Source of the DNA: Photobacterium kishitanii
Lineage (GTDB): Bacteria > Pseudomonadota > Gammaproteobacteria > Enterobacterales > Vibrionaceae
Length of the DNA: 64,000 nucleotides
Reading direction: 5' to 3'
NCBI RefSeq assembly: GCF_003026355.1
Contig: NZ_PYON01000005.1
Location: forward strand, 62,001-126,000
The number at the start of each line of letters is the position of its first letter. Positions within the stretch are counted from its first letter, which is position 1. The notes beneath the pieces were generated by a model, which was not told the origin of the DNA, searched no databases, and saw only the letters and a program-made list of their open reading frames with translations. Position numbers and translations under genes: made by a program. Below are positions 18,162 through 27,474 of this stretch, in pieces.

Positions 18162-18257
18162 TCAGAAAGTGACGACGACGACAGATTTTAGCGTACAAGC
18201 AATCGGTCTGGTTGCTGTAGCAATAGCATCCTGATTGTTGTTAATGTTCTGAGACAT
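18162..18257 (-). CDS. Putative Val leader peptide for brnQ copy 2
   Basis: The 31-codon ORF begins MSQNINNNQDAIATA and ends KSVVVVTF, with four GTC valine codons in a row just before the stop and directly upstream of two mutually exclusive hairpins. E. coli ivbL, the ilvBN leader, has the same kind of Val run. No strong Shine-Dalgarno is visible. The inference is valine-sensitive control of the downstream carrier. Confidence 0.6.
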   Translation of the reverse strand: MSQNINNNQDAIATATRPIACTLKSVVVVTF

Positions 18258-18433
18258 AGCCTATACGCTCTAAGAAAAATGAGGTTTAAACTTAATCGGA
18301 ATTAAGAGGATTGTAAAGCATGATGAACAAGTATTTGACGTTTTTTTAGTATTGACTGGCTAGATGCCATATAAACAACTGAATTATAGTCGTTATATAA
18401 TGACATCTAGTTTTTAATACAAAAAATCGATTT

Positions 18434-19108
18434 TTAAGTCAGTAAAATGGTTTGTAATTCAGCTAGTGACGCTATGGTATAAGTTGGAGTAATCCCTTTT
18501 GGCTGTGGTTTCTGATCACTGTTAAGCCAGCAAGTATCCATGCCTGCATTAATACCGCCTAAAATATCAGAATGTGGGTTATCTCCGACCATTAAAACCT
18601 GTTGGCGCTGAGTGATATTCATTTGCTGGCATGCATAATCAAAAATCTTAACGTCAGGCTTAGCGACCCCAACTTGTTCTGAAATAATGAGTACATCAAA
18701 AAAGTCGGCTAAACCAGTACGCTCTAAACGTATTTCCTGTAATGCAGTGAAGCCATTAGTAATAATGCCTAACTTTGCATGTTGGCTTAATGCTTCGAGC
18801 ATCGATTTAGCGCCAGCTAATGGTGTACAAATATCAGCCATTGCTTTTAAAAAATCAGTATTCAGTTGCTCTGTTGATAGCGACAGCGCTGCAGCCCATG
18901 TTTCAAAGCGAATATTTTGTAATTCGGTCGCAGAAATTATACCGTTCTGATAATCAACCCATAATGGTTTATTAATCGCTTCATATTGCTCAAAATCACG
19001 ATTAGAAAAAACGGTATCATGCCGAGAAAACATCAATTGAAGCCCGCGAAATGCATCAAAGTGAAACAAGGTTTCGTCAGCATCAAATAAAATCCATTGG
19101 TACTTCAT
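18434..19108 (-). CDS. yjjG: Pyrimidine 5'-nucleotidase YjjG
   Basis: This 224-residue HAD-superfamily phosphatase is of the YjjG type, which dephosphorylates dUMP, dTMP and non-canonical pyrimidine nucleotides. Motif I is [10 protein letters not shown] with the nucleophilic Asp, motif II is IITNG, the motif III lysine is in [11 protein letters not shown], and motif IV is [13 protein letters not shown]. The cap domain lies between residues 15 and 90. It is monocistronic. Assignment within the HAD family rests on overall similarity and is fairly firm. Confidence 0.87.
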   Translation of the reverse strand: MKYQWILFDADETLFHFDAFRGLQLMFSRHDTVFSNRDFEQYEAINKPLWVDYQNGIISATELQNIRFETWAAALSLSTEQLNTDFLKAMADICTPLAGAKSMLEALSQHAKLGIITNGFTALQEIRLERTGLADFFDVLIISEQVGVAKPDVKIFDYACQQMNITQRQQVLMVGDNPHSDILGGINAGMDTCWLNSDQKPQPKGITPTYTIASLAELQTILLT

Positions 19109-19352
19109 TAAGTGTAATTCTCTATTTCAGTGAGTGTAAATGCTATTACATTAACCCTTGTAAAGCGGACTGTATTTTACTTGAAGTAAGGAAGTATGCG
19201 CTAGTAGTTCACAACGAATAACTGTGATCAATAACGCTATTTGTATAATTATGATATTTTTATTGAACTCAATAGTGTGATATATGTCTACTTATACCAT
19301 AATCACATCATCTCTCTTGAGAGTGAAAAAATTAGCCAATTGAGGAAAGAAA

Positions 19353-19601
19353 ATGGGCATTTTATCTTGGATTATTTTAGGTTTAATCGCTGGTGCATTA
19401 GCAAAATGGTTAATGCCAGGTAAAGATGGTGGCGGTTGGATTGTGACAATGGCACTAGGTATTGGTGGTGCTTTTGTCGGAGGGTTTGTAGGTAAATTTA
19501 TTGGTTTAGGTCATGCAACTGGCGTAAATATTGGCAGTATTATCACTGCAACGTTAGGTGCTTTTATTCTACTGTTTATTTATAATCGATTTATTCGTTA
19601 A
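19353..19601 (+). CDS. GlsB/YeaQ/YmgE family membrane protein
   Basis: The 82-residue, Gly-rich integral membrane protein has three hydrophobic segments (GILSWIILGLIAGALAKWLM, then two more) with the G-rich packing motifs of the transglycosylase-associated protein family. Such proteins are linked to envelope stress but their function is unknown. GAGGAAAG lies just upstream of the ATG and a terminator just downstream. Confidence 0.88.
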   Translation: MGILSWIILGLIAGALAKWLMPGKDGGGWIVTMALGIGGAFVGGFVGKFIGLGHATGVNIGSIITATLGAFILLFIYNRFIR

Positions 19602-19636
19602 TAATCATAATATTACAATAGCAATTAAATAATAAT

Positions 19637-19663
19637 CGAGTTGTATTTTACAACTCGTTTTTT
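19637..19663 (+). terminator. Intrinsic terminator after the GlsB-type gene
   Basis: CGAGTTGTA and TACAACTCG pair perfectly around TTT, followed by T7. Confidence 0.9.
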
Positions 19664-20013
19664 TATGCTTTTATTTTCTAATAGAACAAATATCTGTCTA
19701 GAAAAAATTCCATCAGCTTTATAATGATATTTTTATCTAAATATTATCTCCTTTTTTTTGTCGTTATCGATAGCAAAATGATGTTTTATTGTTCGTATTG
19801 TTGCTGACAAAGTATGAACCCAGTTCCATTTGTTGTGTTTTTGTTGATCATTGTAATCAAAATGATAATTTTTTTTCGCTAAACCAAAAAAGATCTATAA
19901 CAATGATACAAGATTCTTAATGGCGTAAAAACATTACTAATCGTTATAAAAATCAGCTGAATTCATAAAAGCTGATATAGCAAGTAGCTATCAATCATAA
20001 CGTGGAGCACAAA
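19664..20013 (+). other. Chitinase upstream region
   Basis: This 350-base AT-rich region contains no ORF or clear operator that I can identify. It presumably contains the chitinase promoter. GGAG (20004-20007) lies seven bases before the chosen ATG. Confidence 0.4.
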
Positions 20014-22359
20014 ATGAAAAAGGGACTTAATAAAACGAAAGTTGCAGGTATTATTGCTGGATTTTTATTGGCGGGTTCAGCAGCTCAAGTACAAGCAGCA
20101 CCAGCACATAATAAGAATGTGATTGGTTATCTAACTCAATGGGAAGCATGGAAAGGTACTAGTGCAGGTTTTTCTGTAAAAGGCGAAGCGACTCATTTAA
20201 ATGTTGATATGGATATTTACTCTATTCTTAATTTCTCGTTTTTTGGAGTAGCAAAAGACGGCACATTGCACAGTGGTGATTTACGTAATAAAGATATTAA
20301 TAAGCCTGATAGCGTACAAGAGCCTGGGCCATTATTACACCCAGATGTATATTCTAGCTGGGATTTCCATATTTTGTGGGGTGAGTTGGAATATATTCAT
20401 CAATACCCAGTTAATGAACCTTGGGATGCGGAAAATTTAGCCAAGGTAACAGCACAAGGTTTTGTGAAAAGTGGCAAAGGTTGGCGTCATGAACCAACAG
20501 GCATTGAAGGTAATATGCCTATTCCACTGAAAAAAGAAGGTGGTGCTCCTGGCTTGATTGATCTTGCCAATCAGAAAGGTGTTAAGGTTATGGCATCGCT
20601 AGGTGGTTGGAGCATGTCTAAACATTTTCCTGAAATGGCTGCTGACCCAGTTAAAAAAGAACGTTTCCTTAATGATTTAGATAAGTTAATGGCATTAGGT
20701 TTCCACGGTATTGATATTGATTGGGAATATCCAGGGTTTGGTGGAATGAATTTTGCGGGAGATCCTGCCGATTTCGCGAACTTTGAACAATTAATGGAAG
20801 ATATTCGCAAACGTATTGGTCCTGATAAATTACTGACAGCGGCATTCTCTGCATCAACGGCAAAACTCGAAGGGTTTAATTGGCCTCGCCTCGTTAAATC
20901 AATGGACTACTTTAATATGATGACTTACGACCTTAATGGTGGTTGGTCTAATGTTACTGCACATAACGCACCGTTATACCCATACCCAGAAGAAGAATAT
21001 GCTGGATTAGATTTAGATACCTTGCGTATTTGGATGGCAGAAAAGGGCATTCCATCGGAGAAAATTAACTTCGGTGCTGCTTTTTATGGTCGAGGTGTGC
21101 AGACCACAGAAGCTGAAGCTTATTTAGGTGCGCCAACTGATAAACGTATGTATACCATGTCTGTTGATGGTCCATTGTTAACTGCTGTCGATGTTGATAA
21201 CTGGAAAGAGTTTGAAGGCTCACCAAATTACAATTATATCGTTACAACGCCTGGTTGGGAGCATAAGTGGGATGCGAGTGCAGAAGTACCTTATGCTGTT
21301 AAAGGTAAATACTTCTTAAGTTATGACGATGTTCCTTCGATGAAGAAGAAAGCGCAGTACATTGTTGATCACGATTTAGGTGGGGTTATTGTTTGGCAAG
21401 TACACGGCGATATTAAGTGTGAAGGTACCTTTATCAACCACGGTACTAAGTTAAAAGAATGTACTAAGTTAAGTTCACCCCTAGCAGAAGCAATTGATGA
21501 TGTGTTTAGCGCTGATATTACTCCGAACGCTGCGCCAGAATTGACGGTACCAGCCACTCAAGCTGCACAGTCTGGCGAGACTATTAGTTTTAGTGTTTCT
21601 GCAATAGATGCTGATGGCGACAGTTTAAGCTTTAGTTCTCCAGAGGCACAAATTACAGATAATGGTAATGGTACTGCAACAGTGACGTATACCGCACCAA
21701 ACACAGCGACTGATATGGTGACATCTGTAATGATTAAAGTGACTGATGGCCGTAAAAGTGTGACTAAATCTGTGGTGGTGAATGTTAAAGGTTCAGGCGT
21801 TGTTGAAAATACGGCGCCAGTATTAACAGCACCAGCAACAGTTGCTGTTGAAAGTGGTCAAGATGTGGTTATCTCTGTTGCCGCAACTGATGCTGAGGGC
21901 GATAACTTAACTTATTCTTCATCAATAGGACAGGTTGTAGCAACGGCTAGCGGTGCTGATATCACCGTGACAGCACCAATAACGACTGAAGATGTAACGC
22001 TAACTGTTGTGGTTACTGTGACAGATGGCCAAGCGTCAGTACAGCAAACGGTTGTTGTGAATGTGACAGGACAAGCCGCTGGTGGTGATACATGGAGCCC
22101 AACAACAGAATATAGTGGTGGTGATAGTGTTATTTATAATGGTATCACTTATGTAGCTCAGTGGTGGACCAAAGGTGAAACACCAGGAACAGCTGCTGTA
22201 TGGGTAGAAGAAACAACGGGTGAGATTGGTAATTGGTCTGCAAATAAAGCGTATGTTGCCGGTGACGAAGTTATCTTTGAAGGTAATAACTACCGTGCTA
22301 AATGGTGGACTAAAGGTAATCAACCCGGTGATGTGAATGGTCCATGGGAACGTATTTAA
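20014..22359 (+). CDS. Secreted GH18 chitinase with two Ig-like and two chitin-binding modules
   Basis: The 781-residue protein has a signal peptide (residues 1-28), a GH18 catalytic domain (about 34-500), two cadherin/Ig-like domains (about 505-590 and 599-690, both with the DADGDxLxFS or DAEGDNLTYS motif), and two CBM5/12 chitin-binding modules (about 692-733 and 738-781, each with QWWTKG or KWWTKG). The catalytic motif is H231-GIDIDWE238: Glu238 is the acid and Asp236 assists, but the first Asp of the usual DxxDxDxE is His. It hydrolyses chitin outside the cell. GTG at 20002 is an alternative start; GGAG favours ATG 20014. It is monocistronic. Confidence 0.93.
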   Translation: MKKGLNKTKVAGIIAGFLLAGSAAQVQAAPAHNKNVIGYLTQWEAWKGTSAGFSVKGEATHLNVDMDIYSILNFSFFGVAKDGTLHSGDLRNKDINKPDSVQEPGPLLHPDVYSSWDFHILWGELEYIHQYPVNEPWDAENLAKVTAQGFVKSGKGWRHEPTGIEGNMPIPLKKEGGAPGLIDLANQKGVKVMASLGGWSMSKHFPEMAADPVKKERFLNDLDKLMALGFHGIDIDWEYPGFGGMNFAGDPADFANFEQLMEDIRKRIGPDKLLTAAFSASTAKLEGFNWPRLVKSMDYFNMMTYDLNGGWSNVTAHNAPLYPYPEEEYAGLDLDTLRIWMAEKGIPSEKINFGAAFYGRGVQTTEAEAYLGAPTDKRMYTMSVDGPLLTAVDVDNWKEFEGSPNYNYIVTTPGWEHKWDASAEVPYAVKGKYFLSYDDVPSMKKKAQYIVDHDLGGVIVWQVHGDIKCEGTFINHGTKLKECTKLSSPLAEAIDDVFSADITPNAAPELTVPATQAAQSGETISFSVSAIDADGDSLSFSSPEAQITDNGNGTATVTYTAPNTATDMVTSVMIKVTDGRKSVTKSVVVNVKGSGVVENTAPVLTAPATVAVESGQDVVISVAATDAEGDNLTYSSSIGQVVATASGADITVTAPITTEDVTLTVVVTVTDGQASVQQTVVVNVTGQAAGGDTWSPTTEYSGGDSVIYNGITYVAQWWTKGETPGTAAVWVEETTGEIGNWSANKAYVAGDEVIFEGNNYRAKWWTKGNQPGDVNGPWERI

Positions 22360-22382
22360 ATTATGATTAATAATTAAATAAT

Positions 22383-22416
22383 AAAAACCGCATCTTATTT
22401 GATGCGGTTTTTTTTT
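22383..22416. terminator. Terminator between chitinase and dcuC
   Basis: AAAACCGCATC and GATGCGGTTTT pair around TTATTT with T-runs on both strands, between convergent genes. Confidence 0.9.
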
Positions 22417-22432
22417 GAGTGTAGTTGATTCG

Positions 22433-23785
22433 TTATAAACCTAAGATAAGTGACATTGTGGTTGATACAATTAATGCACCGATCATTGGAATGGCTGTGC
22501 GTTTTACTAATTCAAATGGAGACACATCAGCGACACCAGCAACAGCAACGATTGCACCGGTAATTGGTGACATTGAGCGAGCAATACCGGAGGCTAATTG
22601 CATTGGCATCAGCATAACAACCGCATTAATACCTACCTTATCAGCAATATCTGGCACCATTGCTGCAAATGAGAAGAACGGCGCATTGCCTGAACCCATT
22701 AAAATTGCAGCAAAGGTAATGATAATAACCATTAAAATGATCATTAATGCCGGTGATACTGAGGCGTTAATAGCAAAGTTGATTACGGTATCAAGTAAGC
22801 CAATTACTTTCATACCATGAGCAAATACCTGACCCGCAATAACCAGTGTTACTACACGTGCAAATTGCTTACCCATGCTATCGAAATAAACCAAAATGTC
22901 TTTAAAGATCGGTTTTGCGCCATGACGAATCCCTTCACAAACCATTGCTACAGCAATTGAAATAAACATTGCGGTTACAACATCTATTTTTACGGTTGCG
23001 ATAGCCATTGGACTAAAGATCATGATCAATGCCAGCGGTATAATCGGCAGTAAAGCGTACCACGCTGGTGGTGCAACTTGGATTTCTTCTGTTTGAAGTT
23101 CAACGTTGTCATTAGTTGTTGTGCGACGATCGAACCATTGCTGGACAAAAAAGTGCAGCGTAGCGATTGTTATCATAGTCGCAATCGCAACGGGTAATTG
23201 ATAACTAATAAAATATTCGGTGACAGGAATATCAGCAGTACGAGCGGCTAAATTGACGTTACCAGACGCTGGTCCTAAATCTAAACAAGCTGCTGTTGCA
23301 ATAACTGCTACAGCAGACATTTTACTGACCCCAAGACGCACTAAAATAGGGTAAAGCGTTACCATCAACAATAATCCAAGACCTGATGCGCTTGGAATAA
23401 AGATATTGAGTATTTGCCCCATGATATAACCAAGTGCCATAACTAAATAAGGCGCTTTAAAATAACCTAATGGTTTAATTGCAATATTGACCAGTGCTCG
23501 TGAGGCACCAATATGATCCATATATTTAGCAAAACCACCAACAGCCATAATAATAAGACCAAGCGTACCGACAGTCTTTGCGGTGGTGTTTTTTAGAAAT
23601 GTAAAGATATCAAGCCATTGATTACCGCTTGAAATATTTTCTGGAAGCGGTGTGCCAGTACTAAATATAATAGCCGCGGCCATCATTATAATACCGCCAA
23701 GCAGTAATGTTGTTTGCGGGTTGTATTTTTTATAAATTAATAAGCCTACAAGGAATATAATTACAAGGCTAAAAATAGTAACCAT
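22433..23785 (-). CDS. dcuC: Anaerobic C4-dicarboxylate transporter DcuC
   Basis: The 450-residue polytopic membrane protein has the DcuC family pattern: TLGLIIMAVGGFAKYMDHIG, NIFIPSASGLGLLLMVTLYP, DLGPASGNVNLAAR and GSGNAPFFSFAAMVP. It moves succinate, fumarate or related dicarboxylates during anaerobic growth. GGAGATAGATA precedes the ATG. I found no FNR-like TTGATnnnnATCAA box upstream, although such control is usual in enterobacteria. No partner gene is adjacent. Confidence 0.87.
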   Translation of the reverse strand: MVTIFSLVIIFLVGLLIYKKYNPQTTLLLGGIIMMAAAIIFSTGTPLPENISSGNQWLDIFTFLKNTTAKTVGTLGLIIMAVGGFAKYMDHIGASRALVNIAIKPLGYFKAPYLVMALGYIMGQILNIFIPSASGLGLLLMVTLYPILVRLGVSKMSAVAVIATAACLDLGPASGNVNLAARTADIPVTEYFISYQLPVAIATMITIATLHFFVQQWFDRRTTTNDNVELQTEEIQVAPPAWYALLPIIPLALIMIFSPMAIATVKIDVVTAMFISIAVAMVCEGIRHGAKPIFKDILVYFDSMGKQFARVVTLVIAGQVFAHGMKVIGLLDTVINFAINASVSPALMIILMVIIITFAAILMGSGNAPFFSFAAMVPDIADKVGINAVVMLMPMQLASGIARSMSPITGAIVAVAGVADVSPFELVKRTAIPMIGALIVSTTMSLILGL

Positions 23786-24092
23786 TATCTATCTCCATAT
23801 TGAAAAGCGTCCGTTATCTAGCGCTGGATAATAAGAGATAGAAAATGTTTTCACGATAAAAAAATGCAGTCATTGAGAGTAAATAAATGTAATTATGATA
23901 TCGCTCAAATAAAGCCTTTTATCGATATCGGAATAAATCCAATCTATATACGTAATTTATTATTGATAAGTACATATAATTAACATTTTTATTTCAAATG
24001 ATATTTTCAAAAATGAATAAATGAGATATTTAAAGAGGGATAGATTTAAGAAAGGGGATTTTTTATGTTCAAATGGAATTATATAGTCTAAA

Positions 24093-24133
24093 AGCCCGCT
24101 CGATTTTTTGTTCTCAATATTCGATCTCGGGCT
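24093..24133 (-). terminator. Imperfect hairpin downstream of the first RelA/SpoT-fold gene
   Basis: AGCCCG (24093-24098) pairs with CGGGCT (24128-24133) with additional CGA/TCG pairing inside. On the minus strand it is followed by TTTTAGAC, a weak T-run. It probably ends the RelA/SpoT-fold gene transcript. The rest of 23786-24157 is AT-rich and without a gene. Confidence 0.5.
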
Positions 24134-24157
24134 CTATTGTTTCAATAAATATAAATG

Positions 24158-24937
24158 TTATGCGGCTTGAGGTTGCAGATAACCTAACCATGCTGTTTGG
24201 TAAAGCTGGTGAGATTGTTGTCGTAGCTTATTAATCTGTGCTACTTCAAACTCAGATAATGGACGTTGTTGTTGTAATGCTGCACGCTCAATATGCTGAA
24301 TTTTTTCATAAAGGTCGTGCTCTGGACCATTTTTAATTGTTGATATTTCATTTAAGTGTAGTTGAACTTCAGTAATTACTTGGCTGTTAGGTAAACGTAC
24401 CAGCACGTTTAAATCACGGTAGCCTGATGACGTTGGATTTTTAAAGCGATTTTTCACACTTACGATTGTTGCTTCTTTTGCCAGTAATTCATAAGCTTGA
24501 ACTAATGCTGGAATATTTTTAGCAACAATAGATCCTCGTGCAATATCGGTGATTTTATCTACTTCACCTCGTAATTCAGTCGTGATTTTTTGTTGAGAAC
24601 GTTGTGCTGATTTAATATTAGGAATAATAATATTGGTTGTAGATGCAAGGCTGACAGTCTGAAGTAATGTCTGTAATTCAATTTGTGCGTCAGTAGCTGC
24701 TAAATAAAGATCGTCAAAATTTTTAAATGGTTGACGTAGATTATCATCTTTCCATGATTGGATACTGTATAAGCCACTTAAGTCACGTTGAAAGGCTTTA
24801 CGACTTGCTTGTGTTTGACGCGTTTGTGATTGGTCGTGGGTATTAAATGCGGGAGTAATAGCTGGCGCAGCCACAACAGAGCGGCTGAGCATGCAAAAAA
24901 GAACAAAACTTGTACGTAAAACAGATTTTATGTCCAT
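24158..24937 (-). CDS. Exported protein with a RelA/SpoT-type nucleotidyltransferase fold
   Basis: The 259-residue protein begins with a signal peptide (hydrophobic residues 10-17, AAPA at 23-26). Its core resembles the (p)ppGpp synthetase fold: KITTELRGEVDKITDIARGSI (Asp131, Arg134), then VKNRFKNPTSSGYRDLNVLV (Gly172, Tyr173), then ITEVQLHLNEI (Glu190). These align with the metal Asp, the guanine-stacking GY(R/Q)S region and the catalytic Glu of EVQ(I/L)RT. There is no hydrolase, TGS or ACT domain. The ATG at 24937 has AGGAG upstream; an earlier start at 24973 is less likely. A second copy without a signal peptide lies 224 bases upstream. Whether it makes an alarmone or modifies another target is unknown. 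Confidence 0.7.
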   Translation of the reverse strand: MDIKSVLRTSFVLFCMLSRSVVAAPAITPAFNTHDQSQTRQTQASRKAFQRDLSGLYSIQSWKDDNLRQPFKNFDDLYLAATDAQIELQTLLQTVSLASTTNIIIPNIKSAQRSQQKITTELRGEVDKITDIARGSIVAKNIPALVQAYELLAKEATIVSVKNRFKNPTSSGYRDLNVLVRLPNSQVITEVQLHLNEISTIKNGPEHDLYEKIQHIERAALQQQRPLSEFEVAQINKLRQQSHQLYQTAWLGYLQPQAA

Positions 24938-25161
24938 TAAACAACTCCTAAAAATATTGCAGTGCAATATCAAAACATACTAAAACGGGCATAACTAAAA
25001 AGTTTGTATGTAGAGTGTTGGTTGTTATCTATTATCTGTTCACATAGTAATAACTTTACCCTGAATGGGAATTGAATACTGTGCTGGTATTCATATTTTT
25101 GAATTATTTATTACAGCATATTTACATCATTCATAACCACATACAATTCCCGTATCAATGG

Positions 25162-25860
25162 TTAACTAGCTAAACAGTTATTGCCCATATAGTGCTGCCA
25201 CACACGGTGATAGAGATGCTGTGATTGTTGACGCAATTTTTTAATTTTCTGTTGTTCTAATTCATGTAGCAAGCGCGATTCAGTCATTGCTTGACGTTCA
25301 ATTTTTTGAATTTGCTCATAAATTGAATGTTCAACGCCATTTTTTATTGAGGCTATTTTTTTGAGATGCAATTGTATCTCGGCAATAAAATGGCTGTTTG
25401 GTAACCGTATTAATAGTTTAATATCACGATAGCCAGAATCTGTTGGTCGACTAAAGCGGTTTTTAACTCCACAAACATCGGTATATTGTATTAAGTAATC
25501 GTAAGCTGCGATTAAATCATCAATATTAGTAGCAATAATTGAGCCACGTACGAGATCCGTTAATGCTTCGGACTTGCCATGCAGTTCTGTTGTGATTTTT
25601 TGTTGGGCACGTATTCGAGACTTTTGGCCGGGAAGAATTGCGTGGCAATCAGTACGTAACGCAGATTTTTTAATTAGTTGGTTAAGTTCTACTTGCGCGA
25701 ATTTAGCGTGTTCATACAATGCCTCAAATTGCTGATGAGGTTGTTGAATGTTGTCATCGCGCCAATCGTTAATAAGACTAAGACGGTTGGGCGTGGCGCA
25801 GTTATGCACGATAGAGCGCACATTGTGCATCGCTATTTGAGAATATGAAATCGTAACCAT
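25162..25860 (-). CDS. RelA/SpoT-type nucleotidyltransferase fold protein, second copy
   Basis: The 232-residue paralogue aligns with its neighbour over the whole core. It shares W.DDN..QP, QQKITTEL, TD(L/I)xRGSI, VKNRF..PT.SGYRD, LPNS..(I).E(I/V)QLHL, IKNG.EH and KLRQQS. Likely active-site residues are Asp102, Arg105, Tyr144 and Glu161. It lacks a recognisable signal peptide, so the pair may act in different compartments. AAGGAG lies five bases before the ATG at 25860; a GTG two codons earlier is too close to it. No antitoxin-like gene is adjacent. Function is not established. Confidence 0.65.
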   Translation of the reverse strand: MVTISYSQIAMHNVRSIVHNCATPNRLSLINDWRDDNIQQPHQQFEALYEHAKFAQVELNQLIKKSALRTDCHAILPGQKSRIRAQQKITTELHGKSEALTDLVRGSIIATNIDDLIAAYDYLIQYTDVCGVKNRFSRPTDSGYRDIKLLIRLPNSHFIAEIQLHLKKIASIKNGVEHSIYEQIQKIERQAMTESRLLHELEQQKIKKLRQQSQHLYHRVWQHYMGNNCLAS

Positions 25861-26178
25861 TTTCACTCCTTAAACCTATCTTTAGCAAATGGCAGCTAAG
25901 TAGGCATTTTCAATGAACATCCTGTTCTGTCGCTAAATATAATACTTTTATTAATATAATCAACAGTATTCTGCATCATAATGATAACTTTTTTGTTACA
26001 TGTGGTTTTTGTTTGAAATGTCGTTATTAAATCGGCTAAAAATGCGGCATAGTAATAAGATTACTGTCAATATTTGACGCAATGAGTAACAATTATTGAA
26101 AGTGGTTTAACGCAGTAACTATATGACACCTAGTTAAATAGGTGTTGTGTTTAAAGATATATTTTTTAAGGAAAAAAA

Positions 26179-26508
26179 ATGCAGGAAAATCTACTAATTG
26201 GTTTCGTTGTAATTTGGCTAGGCCTAACGGTGGGAAGTGTGATGCTATTCCAACGTGGTAATGATGTGGCTAAAAAGCGTCGATTATGGCCAATTTATAC
26301 TGTGTTTAGTAATGTTGTAATTGGTGGTTTTATTATCTTTATGCAACCACCTGTAGCATGGATGATTGCAATATTGATTTTATTAGTGCCTGTAACATTA
26401 TTGACTATTCGATCAACAAGGTTTTGTGATCGTTGTGGTCAGGCTAGCCGCTCTCCTTTTTTTATGAAGCCGCCACAAAAATGCAGTCACTGTAAAAAAC
26501 CACTGTAG
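26179..26508 (+). CDS. Small membrane protein with C-terminal zinc ribbon
   Basis: The 109-residue protein has three hydrophobic segments (about residues 5-24, 38-56 and 58-78) followed by a short cytoplasmic tail with CDRCG and CSHCKK, a four-Cys zinc ribbon. AAGGAAAAAAA precedes the ATG. No named family is recognised. A bidirectional terminator follows. Confidence 0.75.
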   Translation: MQENLLIGFVVIWLGLTVGSVMLFQRGNDVAKKRRLWPIYTVFSNVVIGGFIIFMQPPVAWMIAILILLVPVTLLTIRSTRFCDRCGQASRSPFFMKPPQKCSHCKKPL

Positions 26509-26528
26509 GTGTATTCCTATTATTATAT

Positions 26529-26563
26529 AAAGCCATTAGGTATGAATTGACTTAATGGCTTTT
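26529..26563. terminator. Bidirectional terminator
   Basis: AAAGCCATTA and TAATGGCTTTT pair across a 14-base loop between convergent genes. Confidence 0.75.
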
Positions 26564-26921
26564 ATATTGCTGTTTTTAGTGTGAGAGGAAAATGGTCAAA
26601 AGTGATCCCTTCCCAGCTAGATAGCATAAATTGACGAATATTTTGGTGATCAGTATGTTGAGGATGTTGAAGGACATCTTTACGGTAAAATGCACCAAAA
26701 CAGGCTAAAGTTTCAGCTTGTGATAGTTGGTGTAAGTATGCAAACGCAAATATTTTGCATGATCCTTCGTTAGTGCCTGCTTGATTGATGATGATATTAT
26801 TTTCTAGACCATTAGTAAAACGTACCGGTTGATAATGATAATGTTTACTGATAGCAGCAATAACATCGTTAAAATCAATACTGGCTGGTGTTTGTTTAAT
26901 TTGTTCGACAATAGTATTCAA
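26562..26921 (-). CDS. HopJ type III effector family protein
   Basis: The 119-residue cytosolic protein matches the HopJ family in PASIDFNDVIAAI, YQPVRFTNGL, NEGSCKIFAFAYL and ACFGAFYRKDVL. Despite its name, the family is widespread in free-living proteobacteria without type III secretion, and its function is unknown. It lies 75 bases from the DUF2750 gene on the same strand, possibly sharing a transcript, though a weak hairpin (about 26955-26980) lies between. Confidence 0.85.
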   Translation of the reverse strand: MNTIVEQIKQTPASIDFNDVIAAISKHYHYQPVRFTNGLENNIIINQAGTNEGSCKIFAFAYLHQLSQAETLACFGAFYRKDVLQHPQHTDHQNIRQFMLSSWEGITFDHFPLTLKTAI

Positions 26922-26996
26922 AATATACCTTATTAGATGCTGGGCGTTTAAAAATAAGGCCAGCTTAATGCTAGCCTATTAGGCACTTTGATCTAA

Positions 26997-27389
26997 TTAG
27001 CGACGTTTATTCGCTAATGTTTTTAATTCATAATCAAATTCATCAGGATAGATCACTAGACCTTCTTGTTCAGGAATTGGGAATACGACTAATGCAAGTT
27101 CGTCATCTTCAAGGCCGTGAGTCCAACGGCTATGCCATTTATTTAATGAGATAGCTTCTGCTTTACATGTTTCCCATTCACCGGTTGCCCATGCTTCTGC
27201 AAATTCTTTATTCGGCCATACAGGTACGCAATCTTCATCATCAGTATTGAGCATAACGCAACCATGTTCATCGGTAAGAATCCATATTTCACGGTTGGCA
27301 ACCACTTCTTTCACTAAGTGTTTGTAACGTTTTTCAGTATCAAAGCTCAAAATTGTTTCAATCATTGCAGCATCTAATGGAGTAGACAT
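26997..27389 (-). CDS. DUF2750 protein
   Basis: The 130-residue acidic protein has the DUF2750 pattern: REIWILTDEHGCVML, then VPVWPNKEFAEAWATGEWE, and a C-terminal DELALVVFPIPEQEGLVIYP. A second, more diverged DUF2750 protein is encoded at 38897. Function is unknown. Confidence 0.82.
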   Translation of the reverse strand: MSTPLDAAMIETILSFDTEKRYKHLVKEVVANREIWILTDEHGCVMLNTDDEDCVPVWPNKEFAEAWATGEWETCKAEAISLNKWHSRWTHGLEDDELALVVFPIPEQEGLVIYPDEFDYELKTLANKRR

Positions 27390-27423
27390 ACTGTCGTCCT
27401 ATTTATTACATATCATTATTTAG

Positions 27424-27474
27424 GCAAGGATAAAACAAAAGTAGGGTAAGGTCTCGTATTATCCTTGCTTTTTT
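27424..27474 (+). terminator. Orphan plus-strand terminator, possible small RNA 3' end
   Basis: GCAAGGATAA (27424-27433) pairs perfectly with TTATCCTTGC (27459-27468), followed by T6. No plus-strand gene lies upstream for about 900 bases, and the preceding one has its own terminator at 26529. It may end a short RNA starting near 27390, or attenuate a long vpsR leader. Confidence 0.5.

Noticed and set aside
22425..22820. 131-codon ORF antisense to dcuC
   Set aside because: It is a shadow of the dcuC reading frame.
23786..24157. FNR site upstream of dcuC
   Set aside because: I looked for TTGATnnnnATCAA on both strands and found no acceptable match.
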